A DNA stretch of 64,000 nucleotides, taken from Variovorax sp. ZS18.2.2 (GTDB lineage Bacteria > Pseudomonadota > Gammaproteobacteria > Burkholderiales > Burkholderiaceae_C). The stretch covers positions 248,001-312,000 of the forward strand of contig NZ_JANLNM010000005.1 of the NCBI RefSeq assembly GCF_024701975.1, given 5' to 3'. How positions within the stretch are numbered: the stretch's first letter is position 1; each line of letters starts with the position of its first letter. The notes beneath the pieces were generated by a model that saw nothing but the letters and a program-made list of their open reading frames with translations, made no database searches and had not been told where the DNA came from. Shown here piece by piece: positions 27,187 through 36,466 of this stretch. A program made the translations under genes and the position numbers.

Positions 27187-27968
27187 GGGTTGAATGCTTT
27201 GCTTCCCCTGCGAGGGGCGGAGGCCGGGTCTCGCCCCGGCGGGCGACTTACTTTCTTTTGCTTCGCCAAAAGAACGTAAGCAAAGAAAAGGCGACCCCAC
27301 TGTCTGCGACCCCTGCGCTTCGCTACGGGGCAACCTGCGGTGCTCGCGTTTCGCGGGGTCTCGCCCAAACTCGCTTCGCTCAAACAAGGGCGAGCCCTGA
27401 TCCGCGAAACGCTCCGCTCCTCGGCGCAGCCAGAGGGGGGTGGGAACCGAACGAGCCATCGCTGCGCTCGGCTTGCAGTCGGGCCTTTGCTTCGCTCGGC
27501 TTGGCTTGCTCCCTCTCCCCTTGGGGAGAGGGTTGGGGTGAGGGCCGGCGGCGCAGAAATACCGCCTCGCCCGCATGAATGCCGCCGCCCTCACCCCCGC
27601 CCTCTCCCCAAGGGGAGAGGGAGCAAGTCCGGCCGCCGAACGAAATAGCGGCTCGACCGAAGCGAGGCCGAGCGAAGCGAAGGCCCGTGAACTGGCCGAG
27701 CGCAGCGATGGCCTGTCGGTCCCCAAAGCCCTTCTGGCTGCGCCGAGGAGCGCAGCGGTTCGCGGATCAGGGCTCGCAGCTGTTTGAGCGAAGCGAGTTC
27801 TGCGAGACCCCGCGAAACGCGAGCACCGCAGGTTGCCCGCAGCGAAGCGAAGGGACGCAGACAGCAGGGTCGCCTTTCTTTTGCCTACCTTTCTTTGGCG
27901 AAGCAAAGAAAAGTAGGTCGCCTGCCGGGGCGAGACCCGGCCTCGGGAAAGAAAAGAAAGCAAAGCCT
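27187..27968. repeat. ~780-bp imperfect palindrome between tagF and the kinase gene
   Basis: The left half (from GAATGCTTTGCTT at 27192) and the right half (ending AAGCAAAGCCTTCATTC near 27972) are inverted, diverged copies centred near 27575. Matching blocks include GCTTCGCCAAAAGAACGTAAGC left against a GGCGAAGCAAAG partner right, CGCGTTTCGCGGGGTCTCGC against GCGAGACCCCGCGAAACGCG, and CCTGATCCGCGAA against TTCGCGGATCAGG. No real gene is seen: the open frames across it in several phases are shadows of low-complexity repeat. The right end reaches the tagF stop. Confidence 0.9.
27504..27628. repeat. Dispersed palindromic repeat, copy 2 (core of the large palindrome)
   Basis: Arms 27504-27545 and 27587-27628 are inverted (GCTTGCTCCCTCTCCCCTTG against its complement). 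This is a variant of the elements at 21406 and 62535: same CTCC...GGGGTGAGGG style but with TCCCCTTGGGGAGAGGG in place of TCCCCCTCTGGGGGAAGG. It lies at the centre of the 780-bp palindrome, which therefore looks like nested insertions. Confidence 0.85.
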
Positions 27969-28601
27969 TCATTCCCCACCCCCAAGAAACAAAGCTTCGA
28001 ACTGCGCATCGCGAGGCAGCCCAGTCGCAAGCATCCGAACCCCACCTTCAACAGCCGGATCGCCAAGCCACAAAGAAGCCCCCGCCGCAGGCAATTCCAG
28101 CGACTCGACGCCAGCGACACCTTCACCGGCAGCAGCCACGAACAGCCGCCCAAGAACCGCATCGAACCTCAGCGCATCCAAATCCCCATCAAGCCCTTCA
28201 AGCGCAGCCTGAGTCCCCAACCCCCACCACTGCAACGCAGCACCCAGCGCCTCGCCCTGCAGCGAATCCGAAACATCGCCAGCCAGTTCAACAGCAAGGG
28301 TGAACGGAAAGTACCGTCCAACGCCATCGACAGAAGGCATCAACACCCCAATCCACCCACGCTCGCCAGCCACCTGCGGCCCCAGCGCAAAACACCAGAT
28401 CGGCGCTTCAAGGTAATGCGCCGTCCAGTCCGCATGCCGATCCCGCAGCCGCCCCATCCCCCGCTGCAACCACTGATCCCACACGGAACGAAACGACTCC
28501 GGCAACCGCCGATGCGCAAAATCCCCCATCCCCGGCAACTTGCCAAACCACCCGGGCAGTTCAGTCGAAGCAAAGATGGAAGTAGAAGAGGCCAGACTCA
28601 C
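27969..28601 (-). CDS. tagF: T6SS-associated protein TagF
   Basis: 210 residues from a GTG at 28599-28601 that overlaps the tssM stop as GTGA, with GGAGG just upstream; a TTG 15 nt earlier would add five residues. The opening PGWFGKLPGMGDFAHRRLP and WDQWLQRGMGRLRDRH are the TagF signature, with IGVLMPSVDGVGRYFPFTLA in the middle. In Pseudomonas, TagF represses H1-T6SS post-translationally, acting on Fha. The stop is touched by the end of the large palindrome. Confidence 0.93.
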   Translation of the reverse strand: MSLASSTSIFASTELPGWFGKLPGMGDFAHRRLPESFRSVWDQWLQRGMGRLRDRHADWTAHYLEAPIWCFALGPQVAGERGWIGVLMPSVDGVGRYFPFTLAVELAGDVSDSLQGEALGAALQWWGLGTQAALEGLDGDLDALRFDAVLGRLFVAAAGEGVAGVESLELPAAGASLWLGDPAVEGGVRMLATGLPRDAQFEALFLGGGE

Positions 28602-31600
28602 AACCCCTCCGGACAAGAAAACTCCCGCAGCTCACGCAACCGGATCGGATGCTGCACGCTGTTCGTCGTCACCTCGAAACGCGTCTTGCGCGCGCCGATC
28701 TGGAAGGTGATGAAAAATTTCTCCGGCGCATCGCCCGCTTCAAGCTGCCCGTCGTCCAGCGCCCGGAACAACGCCCACGGCCCATCGACCGCCGAGCCCG
28801 AACTGCCGGTCGTCGACGGCGGACTCACCTGGATGCGCACCTGGTTGCTGCCCTTGGGGCCGGGCCACTGCACCGCCATCGGCACCACGGGCCCGTGCGC
28901 GTACTTCACGAGCTGCCCATCGACGTCGAGGATGAACTGGGTGATGCCCGCATCCATCTCCACCGGCTTGAAGTCCAGCCGCATCGAAGGCCCGCGGCCA
29001 CCGGCGCGAAAGAAGATGTCCTTGATGCGCGCGGCGCGCTCGAACTGCGCGAGCGCCTGCGTGGTGATCGCGCCGCGCTCGGCCACGGGCTTGTAGCGCC
29101 ACGGCCGCGTGCTCGTATCGACCAACGCAGCCAGGCGCTTCTGGAAGAAGTCGTCCATCAGCCCGCCGGCGCCGAACATCTGGCCGAAGTCCTCGGGCAG
29201 CACATCGCGCTTGCTGGTCGGCGAGAACGGATAGCGGCCCGCGATGGCGCGCGCACAGAACTCGGTCACGGGGCGCAGGTCCTGGCTCAGGTTGCCGCGC
29301 TCGGCCACCTGCGCCTGCGCGGCGCCCGACTGGCTCAGGTTCTCGACCATCGAGCGCACCGGCTCGGGCAAGCGTCCGGCGTCGGCCTTGAGCTTGCCGG
29401 CCACGTCGCCGGGCGGTGGCGAAGTGCGGCCCTTCACGGCCGTGTCGACCGCATTGAGGTACACGTACACCTCGTTGAAGAGCTTCAACGCATCGTCGAT
29501 CGGCGCGGGCTGGCCCGGTGCGGCAGCAGTCACGAGGCGGCGCAGCGGCTCGAAGCGGTCGTCCACGATGCTCTCGATGCGCTTGCCGCTCGCCACCGGC
29601 TTGTTGGGGTCGCCGCCGAACAGGTCTTCCAGGCCCTTGCGGGTGCTGGCGACGGTGGCGGTGGCCTTGCTCACCACGTCCTTCGGTTGATCGGCGGGGA
29701 TCAGCGTGGTTTCCTTCACCACGGCGCGCAGGAAGTTCGCGAGCGGCGAGCTCACGCCCGAGAGAATGCGCGCGGCCTCGATGTTCTTTTCCAGGCCCGT
29801 GGCGCGGATCAGGCGTACATCGCCGAGCAGCGCTTCCCATTGCTTCACATATTCGGCGAGATACAGGCGACGCACGCGGTCGGTCAGCGCGCCGAGCGCG
29901 GCCACGTCGCGCAGGCGGTCGGCGGCGCCCTTGTCCTGGCCGAGCACCCACGGGTCTTCGGCGGCGAGCAGGCCGGTGAGCACCGTCACTTCGTTCTGGA
30001 AGCGCTTGTGATAACCGTCGTAGGTGAACATGCCCGGCACGCCTTCTGTCAGCGGCTTGCCGCTGATGCGCTCGAACACGAGCGGCGCCGAGGGGCCGGC
30101 GGCCGTCGCCACGCTGAAGCCCGGGATGTCCTTGGTTGCGCGCTGGCGCTTCAAGCGGCTGAACACGCGCTGCTCCAGCGGGTAGCTCGCAAGCACGGCG
30201 CGCACGCTGCGCACCAGGTTCTCGTCCATCTTGAGCGGCGAGCGCGGCGGGCCTTGGGCGATGAGCACGTCGAGCTGCTCTTCGAGCGCCATGCGCTGCT
30301 CTTCGGGAATGCCGCGGTCCAGGCTGCGCGCCCAGTCGAGCGTGATCCAGGCCTTCAGCGCCTCGGGGTCGAAGTGCTCGGGCTGGTAGAGCATCAGGTA
30401 GCTCTTGAGCGCTTCGTACGTGTACTCGAGGTTGTCCTTCTGCGCGGTGCGCAGCTGGTCCTCGATGCGCTTGGCGATCTGCGGCAGGAACACGTCGTTG
30501 AGCGCGCGCTGGTGCGCAAGGCGCGCGGCGGCATCGAGCTTGTCGCCCTGGTAGAGGCCCAGCGTCATGCTCAGCGGCTCGTCGCCCTGGCGGTTCTCGG
30601 GCGTCTTCCAGATGTCGCGTATGCCCTGCATCACGGGTGCGACTTCGACCAGGTTCTGCAGTTGCACCGGCAGGTTGGCCAGGCTCTTCTGCGCAGGCTC
30701 GGCGCGGGCTTCGACCGACTTCAGGTAGTTCGTGTTCTGCCAGGTGCTGTAGCCCCAGCCCGCGATGAGGCCGAGGGTGACCAGCGTCATCGCGGCCACG
30801 CCCGTCATGCGCACCAGATGGCGGCGGCGCTCCAGCTTCACGTCGGCGCCCGCGAGGCGCTGCTCGGGGAACACCACGTCGCGCAACAGCGAAGTGAGGA
30901 AGTAGCTGCGCCCGCTCGACTTCTGCGGCGCGAGCATCGCGCGCTCGATGCCGAAGCTGCGCGAGAGGCTGCCCATCACGCGGTCGATGGGGCTGCCCTC
31001 CTGCGTGCCGCTGGTGAAGTACACGCCGCGCACCCACGGCGGCTGCGCGAAGCGCGAGCCGGTGAACACCTGGTCGAGCAGGTCCGACAGCAGCGAGCCG
31101 ATAGAGCCGAACTGCGCGGGAAAACCGAAGATCGCCGCGCGGCGCGTGCCGTCGGTCTCGCGCTGCATGCGCGGAATGAGGCCGTCGTTCACGCGGTTGT
31201 GCAGCAATGCGAACTCGCGGTGGAAGGCGGTGGAAAGGCCTTTTTCTTCGGTCTGAACGTTCTCGTCGGCTGGCAGCGTGAAGCCGAAGACCTGCGCGCG
31301 CTGCTCCTTGCCGAGATCGTCGAAGTAATCGGTGAAGCCGTAGAGCAAGTCGCTCTTGGTGACGAGCACATACACCGGCAGGCGCGTGGTGAGCTTGCTG
31401 TCGAGTTCGAGCAAACGCGCGCGGATCGATGCGGCGAGTTGCGTGCGCTGCTCGGGTCCTTGGCTCAACAGGTCGGCGACGCTCACCGTGAGGAACACGC
31501 CGTTCAGCGGCCGGCGCGGGCGCGCTTTCTTGAGCAGGCCGAGGAAGCCTTCCCATGCGTTCTTGTCCTCGGTCTGGTGGCTGTCCTGCGTGGTGTAGCG

Positions 31601-32197
31601 GCCGGCAGTGTCGATGAGCACCGCCTCGTCGGTGAACCACCAATCGCAGTTGCGCGTGCCGCCCACGCCGCGGATCGCGCCGGGGCCGAACTTCTCGGCG
31701 AGCGGGAACGAGAGGCCCGAGTTCACGAGCGCCGTCGTCTTGCCCGCACCGGGCGCGCCGATGAACACGTACCACGGAAGGTCGTACAGATAGCTGCCGC
31801 CCGAGATCGACATCCAGTCGCGCCAGCCCGGCTTCTTGCCGGCGGCGTGCAGGCGCATCTGCTTCAGGGTGGCGACGGCTTCGCTGAAGCGCGTGTCGAG
31901 GATCTTCTGTTCGCCGTTGACCGGTGCATCGGTCTTCACGCTCGGCGCTCTCATGAGCCCATCGGTCAGGTGCTGGCTCGCACGGCGCGCGCGCCAGCGC
32001 CGCCACAGCACGCGCAGCACCACGATGAGCACGATGGCGCCGATGAGCAGCCAGCGCGCCATTTCGCTTTCGAGCGGCGCGAGCGAACCGATCTTCACCA
32101 GCGGACCGATCCACCAGATCAGCAGCCCGACGACGATGAGCGCGAGCAGCGTCAGCAGCAGCGGGCTGAACAGGAAGCCGAAGATTTTCTTGATCAT
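28598..32197 (-). CDS. tssM: T6SS inner-membrane core protein TssM (IcmF)
   Basis: 1199 residues, standard TssM length. Two N-terminal membrane helices (~8-35 and ~50-68) and a third near 455-480 flank a cytoplasmic domain with Walker A GAPGAGKT (147-154). The long C-terminal part is periplasmic and ends in the family's beta domain (GPSMRLDFKPVEMDAGITQF). TssM forms the membrane complex with TssL and the lipoprotein TssJ; no tssJ is in the window. The start overlaps the tssL stop (ATGA). Confidence 0.97.
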   Translation of the reverse strand: MIKKIFGFLFSPLLLTLLALIVVGLLIWWIGPLVKIGSLAPLESEMARWLLIGAIVLIVVLRVLWRRWRARRASQHLTDGLMRAPSVKTDAPVNGEQKILDTRFSEAVATLKQMRLHAAGKKPGWRDWMSISGGSYLYDLPWYVFIGAPGAGKTTALVNSGLSFPLAEKFGPGAIRGVGGTRNCDWWFTDEAVLIDTAGRYTTQDSHQTEDKNAWEGFLGLLKKARPRRPLNGVFLTVSVADLLSQGPEQRTQLAASIRARLLELDSKLTTRLPVYVLVTKSDLLYGFTDYFDDLGKEQRAQVFGFTLPADENVQTEEKGLSTAFHREFALLHNRVNDGLIPRMQRETDGTRRAAIFGFPAQFGSIGSLLSDLLDQVFTGSRFAQPPWVRGVYFTSGTQEGSPIDRVMGSLSRSFGIERAMLAPQKSSGRSYFLTSLLRDVVFPEQRLAGADVKLERRRHLVRMTGVAAMTLVTLGLIAGWGYSTWQNTNYLKSVEARAEPAQKSLANLPVQLQNLVEVAPVMQGIRDIWKTPENRQGDEPLSMTLGLYQGDKLDAAARLAHQRALNDVFLPQIAKRIEDQLRTAQKDNLEYTYEALKSYLMLYQPEHFDPEALKAWITLDWARSLDRGIPEEQRMALEEQLDVLIAQGPPRSPLKMDENLVRSVRAVLASYPLEQRVFSRLKRQRATKDIPGFSVATAAGPSAPLVFERISGKPLTEGVPGMFTYDGYHKRFQNEVTVLTGLLAAEDPWVLGQDKGAADRLRDVAALGALTDRVRRLYLAEYVKQWEALLGDVRLIRATGLEKNIEAARILSGVSSPLANFLRAVVKETTLIPADQPKDVVSKATATVASTRKGLEDLFGGDPNKPVASGKRIESIVDDRFEPLRRLVTAAAPGQPAPIDDALKLFNEVYVYLNAVDTAVKGRTSPPPGDVAGKLKADAGRLPEPVRSMVENLSQSGAAQAQVAERGNLSQDLRPVTEFCARAIAGRYPFSPTSKRDVLPEDFGQMFGAGGLMDDFFQKRLAALVDTSTRPWRYKPVAERGAITTQALAQFERAARIKDIFFRAGGRGPSMRLDFKPVEMDAGITQFILDVDGQLVKYAHGPVVPMAVQWPGPKGSNQVRIQVSPPSTTGSSGSAVDGPWALFRALDDGQLEAGDAPEKFFITFQIGARKTRFEVTTNSVQHPIRLRELREFSCPEGL

Positions 32198-33558
32198 TTC
32201 GTCGCTCCTGGAACGGGAGCAGCCGGCGCAGGTGCCACCGGCGCAGCGGAGGCAACGCGCTCGGGTTCGGTCAGCAGCACGATGTCCACGCGCCGGTTGC
32301 GCGCGCGGTTGGCGGGCGTGTCGTTGGCGGCCACGGGCTCGGCGTCGGCCTTGCCGTCCGAGCGCATGCGCGCGGGATCGACCAGCGTGGTGAGCGCGCC
32401 CTTCACCGCATCGGCCCGCGCGGCCGAGAGGTGCCAGTTCGACGGATAGCGCAGCGACCGGATCGGCTGGTTGTCGGAATGGCCGGTGATGAGCACCTCG
32501 CCCTTCACCTCGGCCAGCGCCTGCCCGATGCGGCGCAGCACCGGCAGCGACGCGGCCATCGGTTCGGCGCTGCCGGAACCGAAGAACGAATCACCGCGGA
32601 GGCGCACCACGCTGCGGTCGGCCTCGTCGGTCACGGTGACGAGGCCTTGCTTGACTTCAGGTTCGAGGAAGCGCGCGAGGCGCGGCGTCTTCGCGGGCGG
32701 TGCCGGCGGCGCGATCTGGATGTTCGGCACGCGCAGGCCGGAGACGGCCGCATAGGTGGTGTCGGAGCGGTTGTTCAGCATGAGCCGCATGCCCACCCAC
32801 GCCAGTGCGAGCAGGAACGCGAAGCCCGCTGCGAACACCCACAGCGGCAGCGATTCGCGCAGCCGCACTGTCCCCGCGCCCTGCCCGCGCCAGTGCGGCG
32901 AGAGCTCGGGTTCGAGCTGCGGACGGTCCTTGGCGATCAGGTCGGCCAGGCGCTGGCGCACCGAGTCGAGTTGCGCGCGGCCGTTGTCGACCACGCGGTA
33001 GCGGCCTTCGAAGCCGAGCGCGAGCACGCTGTAGATGAGTTCGAGCAACTGGCGGTGCGTGGGCACGTCCTGCGCGAGCTTGGCCAGCAGCTGGAACACC
33101 TTTTCGCCGCCCCAGGTTTCGTTGTGGAACTGGACCAGCAGGCTCTGCTTGTTCCAGCCGGCCTGCACGCCCCAGGGCGTGTTGGCCACGGCCTCGTCGA
33201 GCGCGGTGCACAGCACGTAACGCGCGGCGAGCACCGATTCGTTGCTCACGCCCGAGCGGCGCGCGCTGGCGTCGAACTGGTTCACCGCGTCGGCGGTGGA
33301 AGCACGCAGCGCCGGCACGTTGGGCGGCTGCGCGAGGTTGCGCAGCTTGCCGATCAGCACCAGCAGCTTGCCGGCCGCCGACACCAGCGGATTGAGCAGG
33401 CCGATCTCGCCGACTTCCACGGCAGGCGTCGGATCGGCACCGCCGAAAAATGGCGCGGGCGATGCGGCCGGCGGCGTGCCGGCCGGCGTGCGCGGCTTGG
33501 GCTTGATGACCGTGCGCTCCGACTCGAAGGCGGCAAAGGGGTCGGGAGGTGTGCTCAT
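32194..33558 (-). CDS. tssL: T6SS membrane protein TssL with OmpA/peptidoglycan-binding domain
   Basis: 454 residues. The N-terminal half is the DotU/TssL cytoplasmic domain (LVSAAGKLLVLIGKLR, RYVLCTALDEAVANTPWG, WGGEKVFQLLAKL). One membrane helix (LPLWVFAAGFAFLLALAWVG) follows, then a periplasmic OmpA-like domain with ITGHSDNQPI and NRARNRRVDIVL, which binds peptidoglycan and anchors the complex. This is the 'evolved' TssL form. It starts 31 nt after tssK and overlaps tssM by 4 nt. Confidence 0.96.
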   Translation of the reverse strand: MSTPPDPFAAFESERTVIKPKPRTPAGTPPAASPAPFFGGADPTPAVEVGEIGLLNPLVSAAGKLLVLIGKLRNLAQPPNVPALRASTADAVNQFDASARRSGVSNESVLAARYVLCTALDEAVANTPWGVQAGWNKQSLLVQFHNETWGGEKVFQLLAKLAQDVPTHRQLLELIYSVLALGFEGRYRVVDNGRAQLDSVRQRLADLIAKDRPQLEPELSPHWRGQGAGTVRLRESLPLWVFAAGFAFLLALAWVGMRLMLNNRSDTTYAAVSGLRVPNIQIAPPAPPAKTPRLARFLEPEVKQGLVTVTDEADRSVVRLRGDSFFGSGSAEPMAASLPVLRRIGQALAEVKGEVLITGHSDNQPIRSLRYPSNWHLSAARADAVKGALTTLVDPARMRSDGKADAEPVAANDTPANRARNRRVDIVLLTEPERVASAAPVAPAPAAPVPGATK

Positions 33559-33589
33559 GATGGTGTTCCGTTTCCGTCAGCCGATGCGG

Positions 33590-34921
33590 CTAGGAACGAA
33601 TGGCCCAGAAGGCGAGATCGAGGCCCGGGAAGTCGCCGGCGATGTGCATCGCGATGCCGCCGGATTGCTCGAGCTGGCGCCACAGGTCGCTGTTGCGCGT
33701 TTCGAGTTCGAAGTAGTTGGCGCCCGTGTGGAAGGGAATCTGGCGCGGCGCGACCGGCATCGGCGTGAGCGTGACGCCGGGCAACGCGAGGTTCACGAGG
33801 TCGCGGATGCGCTCGACCGGGCCGATCTTCACCTGCGTCGGGAAGCGCGCGCGCAGCGCCTCGCTCGGCATGTTGGCGTTCACCGCGAGCACGAAGGTGG
33901 CCTTGCGCTGCAGTTCCACGTCCGTGACCATCGCCACGCGCACGCCGTGCTTGCGGTCGTGCAGCTCGATGCGGATGGCTGACTGCTCGAACACCATCGA
34001 GAGGCTGCGGCGCAGGTCGTCCATCACCGGGCGGAAGCTCAGCGCGAGGTCGTCGTGGATGTAGGGACCGAAGCGCGCGACGCGGCGCGTATCGCGAAAG
34101 CTCGACAGGTCGCCGGCCAGGCCGAGCGCATGCTCGAAGAAGTGCTGCGGGTGCAGCATCGAACTCTTTGCGAGGTGCGCAAAGATGGCCTCGTTGCGGT
34201 TCACCGCCTGCAGCAGCATGAAGTCGGCGATCTCGGCCACGCCGCCGGTGCCGCCCTGCGTCATGCGGCCGGCCAGCGCCTCGCCGCGCTGGCGCAGGAG
34301 CCCCAGCAGTTCGTCGAGCCATGCGCGGATCACCGCGTGACCGGCCACGTCGAGCAAGGGCGGGAGCATGCCGCGTTCGAGCTGCACCTGGTTGTCGGTC
34401 CGGCGTTCGACCACGCGGGCCACGCCCATGGTGGTCCAGGCGTCGGTGGCTTCGCTGGCGCGCATGAGGCGCGTGTGCAGCTGGCCCAGCTGAAGCATCG
34501 CGGTGCGCTCGCCGGCGGTGTTGGAATCGGGCACCTCGGATTCGAGCACTCGGTGGCGCACCAGCTCTTCATAGTCTTCGGCGTCGGCCTCGCGGGCGCC
34601 GGCGCGGCGCAGCGGTAGCGCGAGCACCACCGGCTCGTCGCGCATCGTGGAAGGAATGTCGATGGGTTCGGGCAGCGGATCGACCGCCGGCATGTCGAAC
34701 ACCGTGCCATCGCCGAAGACGCCCACCGCGCGCACCAGCGCGAGCTTGCCCAGCGTGAGCGCGGCCTGGTCGATCTCGAGTTCGGCAAAACCCCAGGCGT
34801 AGGGCGTGGTCGAACGCAAGAGCACATGCCTCGCATGATCGGCATGACGCTCGCTCTGCTGCAGGTGCTGAGGCTGCAACAGCATCCCCTCGCTCCAGAC
34901 CACTTTTGTTCGCCAACTCAT
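33590..34921 (-). CDS. tssK: T6SS baseplate-membrane linker TssK
   Basis: 443 residues from the ATG at 34919-34921 (GGAG 5 nt upstream), giving MSWRTKVVWSEGMLLQPQHL, the classic TssK start. A GTG two codons earlier is less likely. Later blocks YAWGFAELEIDQAALTLGKL and the helical middle fit the family. TssK trimers join the baseplate wedge to TssL/TssM. It is the first gene of the T6SS operon in this window. Confidence 0.97.
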   Translation of the reverse strand: MSWRTKVVWSEGMLLQPQHLQQSERHADHARHVLLRSTTPYAWGFAELEIDQAALTLGKLALVRAVGVFGDGTVFDMPAVDPLPEPIDIPSTMRDEPVVLALPLRRAGAREADAEDYEELVRHRVLESEVPDSNTAGERTAMLQLGQLHTRLMRASEATDAWTTMGVARVVERRTDNQVQLERGMLPPLLDVAGHAVIRAWLDELLGLLRQRGEALAGRMTQGGTGGVAEIADFMLLQAVNRNEAIFAHLAKSSMLHPQHFFEHALGLAGDLSSFRDTRRVARFGPYIHDDLALSFRPVMDDLRRSLSMVFEQSAIRIELHDRKHGVRVAMVTDVELQRKATFVLAVNANMPSEALRARFPTQVKIGPVERIRDLVNLALPGVTLTPMPVAPRQIPFHTGANYFELETRNSDLWRQLEQSGGIAMHIAGDFPGLDLAFWAIRS

Positions 34922-35064
34922 CCGCACTCCGTCAACGGCAAGGGTTGCCTGAAAGAAACACGAAGTTTCCGGCGCGGAGGGCGGCGGGCAAATCCGCCTA
35001 ATGGCCTAGACGAAGGGGTTTGGAACTACGGCGAAGGGACTAGGCACACCATCGCGGCAAGCCT
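34922..35064 (-). promoter_or_regulatory. Upstream region of the T6SS operon
   Basis: 143 nt between the phnD-like stop and tssK. On the plus strand it holds CCTAGAC (35005-35011), CTACGG (35026-35031) and GGGACTAGG (35036-35044); the same three kinds of word occur upstream of the CHAT operon. No textbook -35/-10 pair was picked with confidence. The stretch must carry the operon's promoter unless transcription comes from the phnD-like gene. Confidence 0.45.
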
Positions 35065-36099
35065 TCAGCGCCCGCCGGCGCGCAGGGTCTGGACCTGCTC
35101 GGCGTACGCCTTCTCGATGCGTTGCAGCCGCTGCGCGCGCGCCGCCTCGTTCACCCAGGCAGCGGCCATGGCGCGCTGCTTGCCGAGTTCGTACTCCAGT
35201 CGCGCCTCGGGCAGGAGCGCGCTGTCGTCGGCCGCGGCGTAGCCGTAGGCGGCGCGCAGGCTCTTGAGCACTTCGCGCTCGGCGTCGGCGCGCGGGCCCT
35301 TGCCCTGCCCGTAGGTGACGAGAAAGTTCTGCAGCTTCGCCTGGAACTCGGGCGGGTAGTTGCGCCGCACCACCATCGGCGCGCCAGGCGGCGGCGTGGA
35401 CTCCCAGATCACATGGAGCCGCTCGGCCTCGATCGGAAACTGCTCGCGAAAGCGCTCGAAGTCGGTGGTGTTGTTGGTGGCCACGTCGGCATCGCCGTTG
35501 GCCACGGCGAGCGCGGTGGCCTGGTGGGTGCCGACGAACTCGCTGCGAAAGCGGGTTTCCATCTCGATGTTGTTCGGCAGGAACAGCTGGCTCTGCGGCA
35601 CGACGAAGCCGGTGACCGAGCGGCTGTCGCCGCGCGCGAGGCGCCAGCGCTCGGGCTGGGCGAGCACGCCTTCCAGCGTGTTGAGCGGGCCGGCCTTGCG
35701 GGTGAGCAGCACCGCGCGGTGCTCGGGCATGCCGGGGCGGCGCGCGATCTGGGCCACGACCTTCATGCGGCGCTGCATCACGGCGTCCAGCGCCATCTTG
35801 GCGGAGAGAAAGGCCATGTCGATCTCGTCCTTGCCGATGGCGCGGTCGAGCTCCTCGTACGACGGCACCGAGTACGCATTGACCGGAATGCCGAGCGCGC
35901 GGCTCATGTCGGCCATGAGCGGCGTCCAGAGGGCGCGCGATTCGACGGTGCCGCCCAGCGGGAGCACGCCGAAGCGGATGGCCTGGAGCGACGGGGCGGG
36001 TTTCTCGTGCGTGACCTGCGCCAGGGCCGACGACGGCGTCAGGAGCGCGGTGGCTGCGGCGAAGGCGGCTGTCAGCAGGTGCTTGAGTACGGGGGACAT
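35065..36099 (-). CDS. PhnD-type periplasmic binding protein, paralogue A
   Basis: 344 residues from the ATG at 36097-36099 (the longer frame has an un-signal-like lead). A signal peptide (~1-28, ...TPSSALAQ) precedes the PhnD/TauT-like fold: IRFGVLPLGG, YSVPSYEELDRAIGKDEIDMAFLSAKMALDA, and VATNNTTDFERF. Such proteins bind phosphonate- or phosphite-like anions. No phn permease or ATPase is nearby. A paralogue lies at 36467-37504, and both are divergent from a hybrid histidine kinase, suggesting a sensing role rather than uptake. Confidence 0.85.
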   Translation of the reverse strand: MSPVLKHLLTAAFAAATALLTPSSALAQVTHEKPAPSLQAIRFGVLPLGGTVESRALWTPLMADMSRALGIPVNAYSVPSYEELDRAIGKDEIDMAFLSAKMALDAVMQRRMKVVAQIARRPGMPEHRAVLLTRKAGPLNTLEGVLAQPERWRLARGDSRSVTGFVVPQSQLFLPNNIEMETRFRSEFVGTHQATALAVANGDADVATNNTTDFERFREQFPIEAERLHVIWESTPPPGAPMVVRRNYPPEFQAKLQNFLVTYGQGKGPRADAEREVLKSLRAAYGYAAADDSALLPEARLEYELGKQRAMAAAWVNEAARAQRLQRIEKAYAEQVQTLRAGGR

Positions 36100-36155
36100 G
36101 GCGCGGCTTGGCTTGTTGGGGATTGCTTGCTGCTGTTCAGGGCGTGTGCGCAGGC

Positions 36156-36231
36156 CACCGGGTACTCCCCTCCGCGAATGTCCCCCGGGCTTCGCCCTCC
36201 TCCTTGATTTCACTGCGGGGAGCACCCGGTG
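36156..36231. repeat. Short palindrome-flanked repeat, copy A
   Basis: Starts CACCGGGTACTCCCC and ends in its inverted copy GGGGAGCACCCGGTG, enclosing a core TCCGCGAATGTCCCCC then CTCCTCCTTGATTTC. The core recurs in inverted orientation at 36292-36370. It lies in the 367-nt gene-free gap between the two phnD-like genes. Confidence 0.8.
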
Positions 36232-36291
36232 CCCTGCGCGCACAAGGCGCTGTCGTTGTGCCGGCCGATCGACTGCCGTGCTGATCGATCA

Positions 36292-36370
36292 CGACGGCGG
36301 TGTGCTCTGCGCAGCGAAATCAAGGAGGAGCCGGAGGCGGGGGACATTCGCGGAGCAGAGCACACCGTCG
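36292..36370. repeat. Short palindrome-flanked repeat, copy B (inverted)
   Basis: Flanks CGACGGCGGTGTGCTCTGC and GCAGAGCACACCGTCG are near-inverted. The core GAAATCAAGGAGGAGCCGGA then GGGGGACATTCGCGGA is the reverse complement of the core of copy A. Flanks differ from copy A while the core is shared, as expected of a small mobile repeat with variable outer stems. The rest of the gap (36100-36466) shows no gene. Confidence 0.8.
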
Positions 36371-36466
36371 GCGTGAGCGCCGCCCCGAACAAGGTGCATC
36401 ACACAACACGACGCCCGGAAAAGCAAGGAGGCACCTCACGGTGCCACGTGCAAGGCGTCGTCTCGA

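Noticed and set aside
27169..29096. Open frames across the large palindrome (for example 27169-27972 minus and 27579-29096 plus)
   Set aside because: Both phases and strands are open because of repeated GAAGCGA-like words; the products are repetitive and mirror each other, so they are repeat shadows and not genes.
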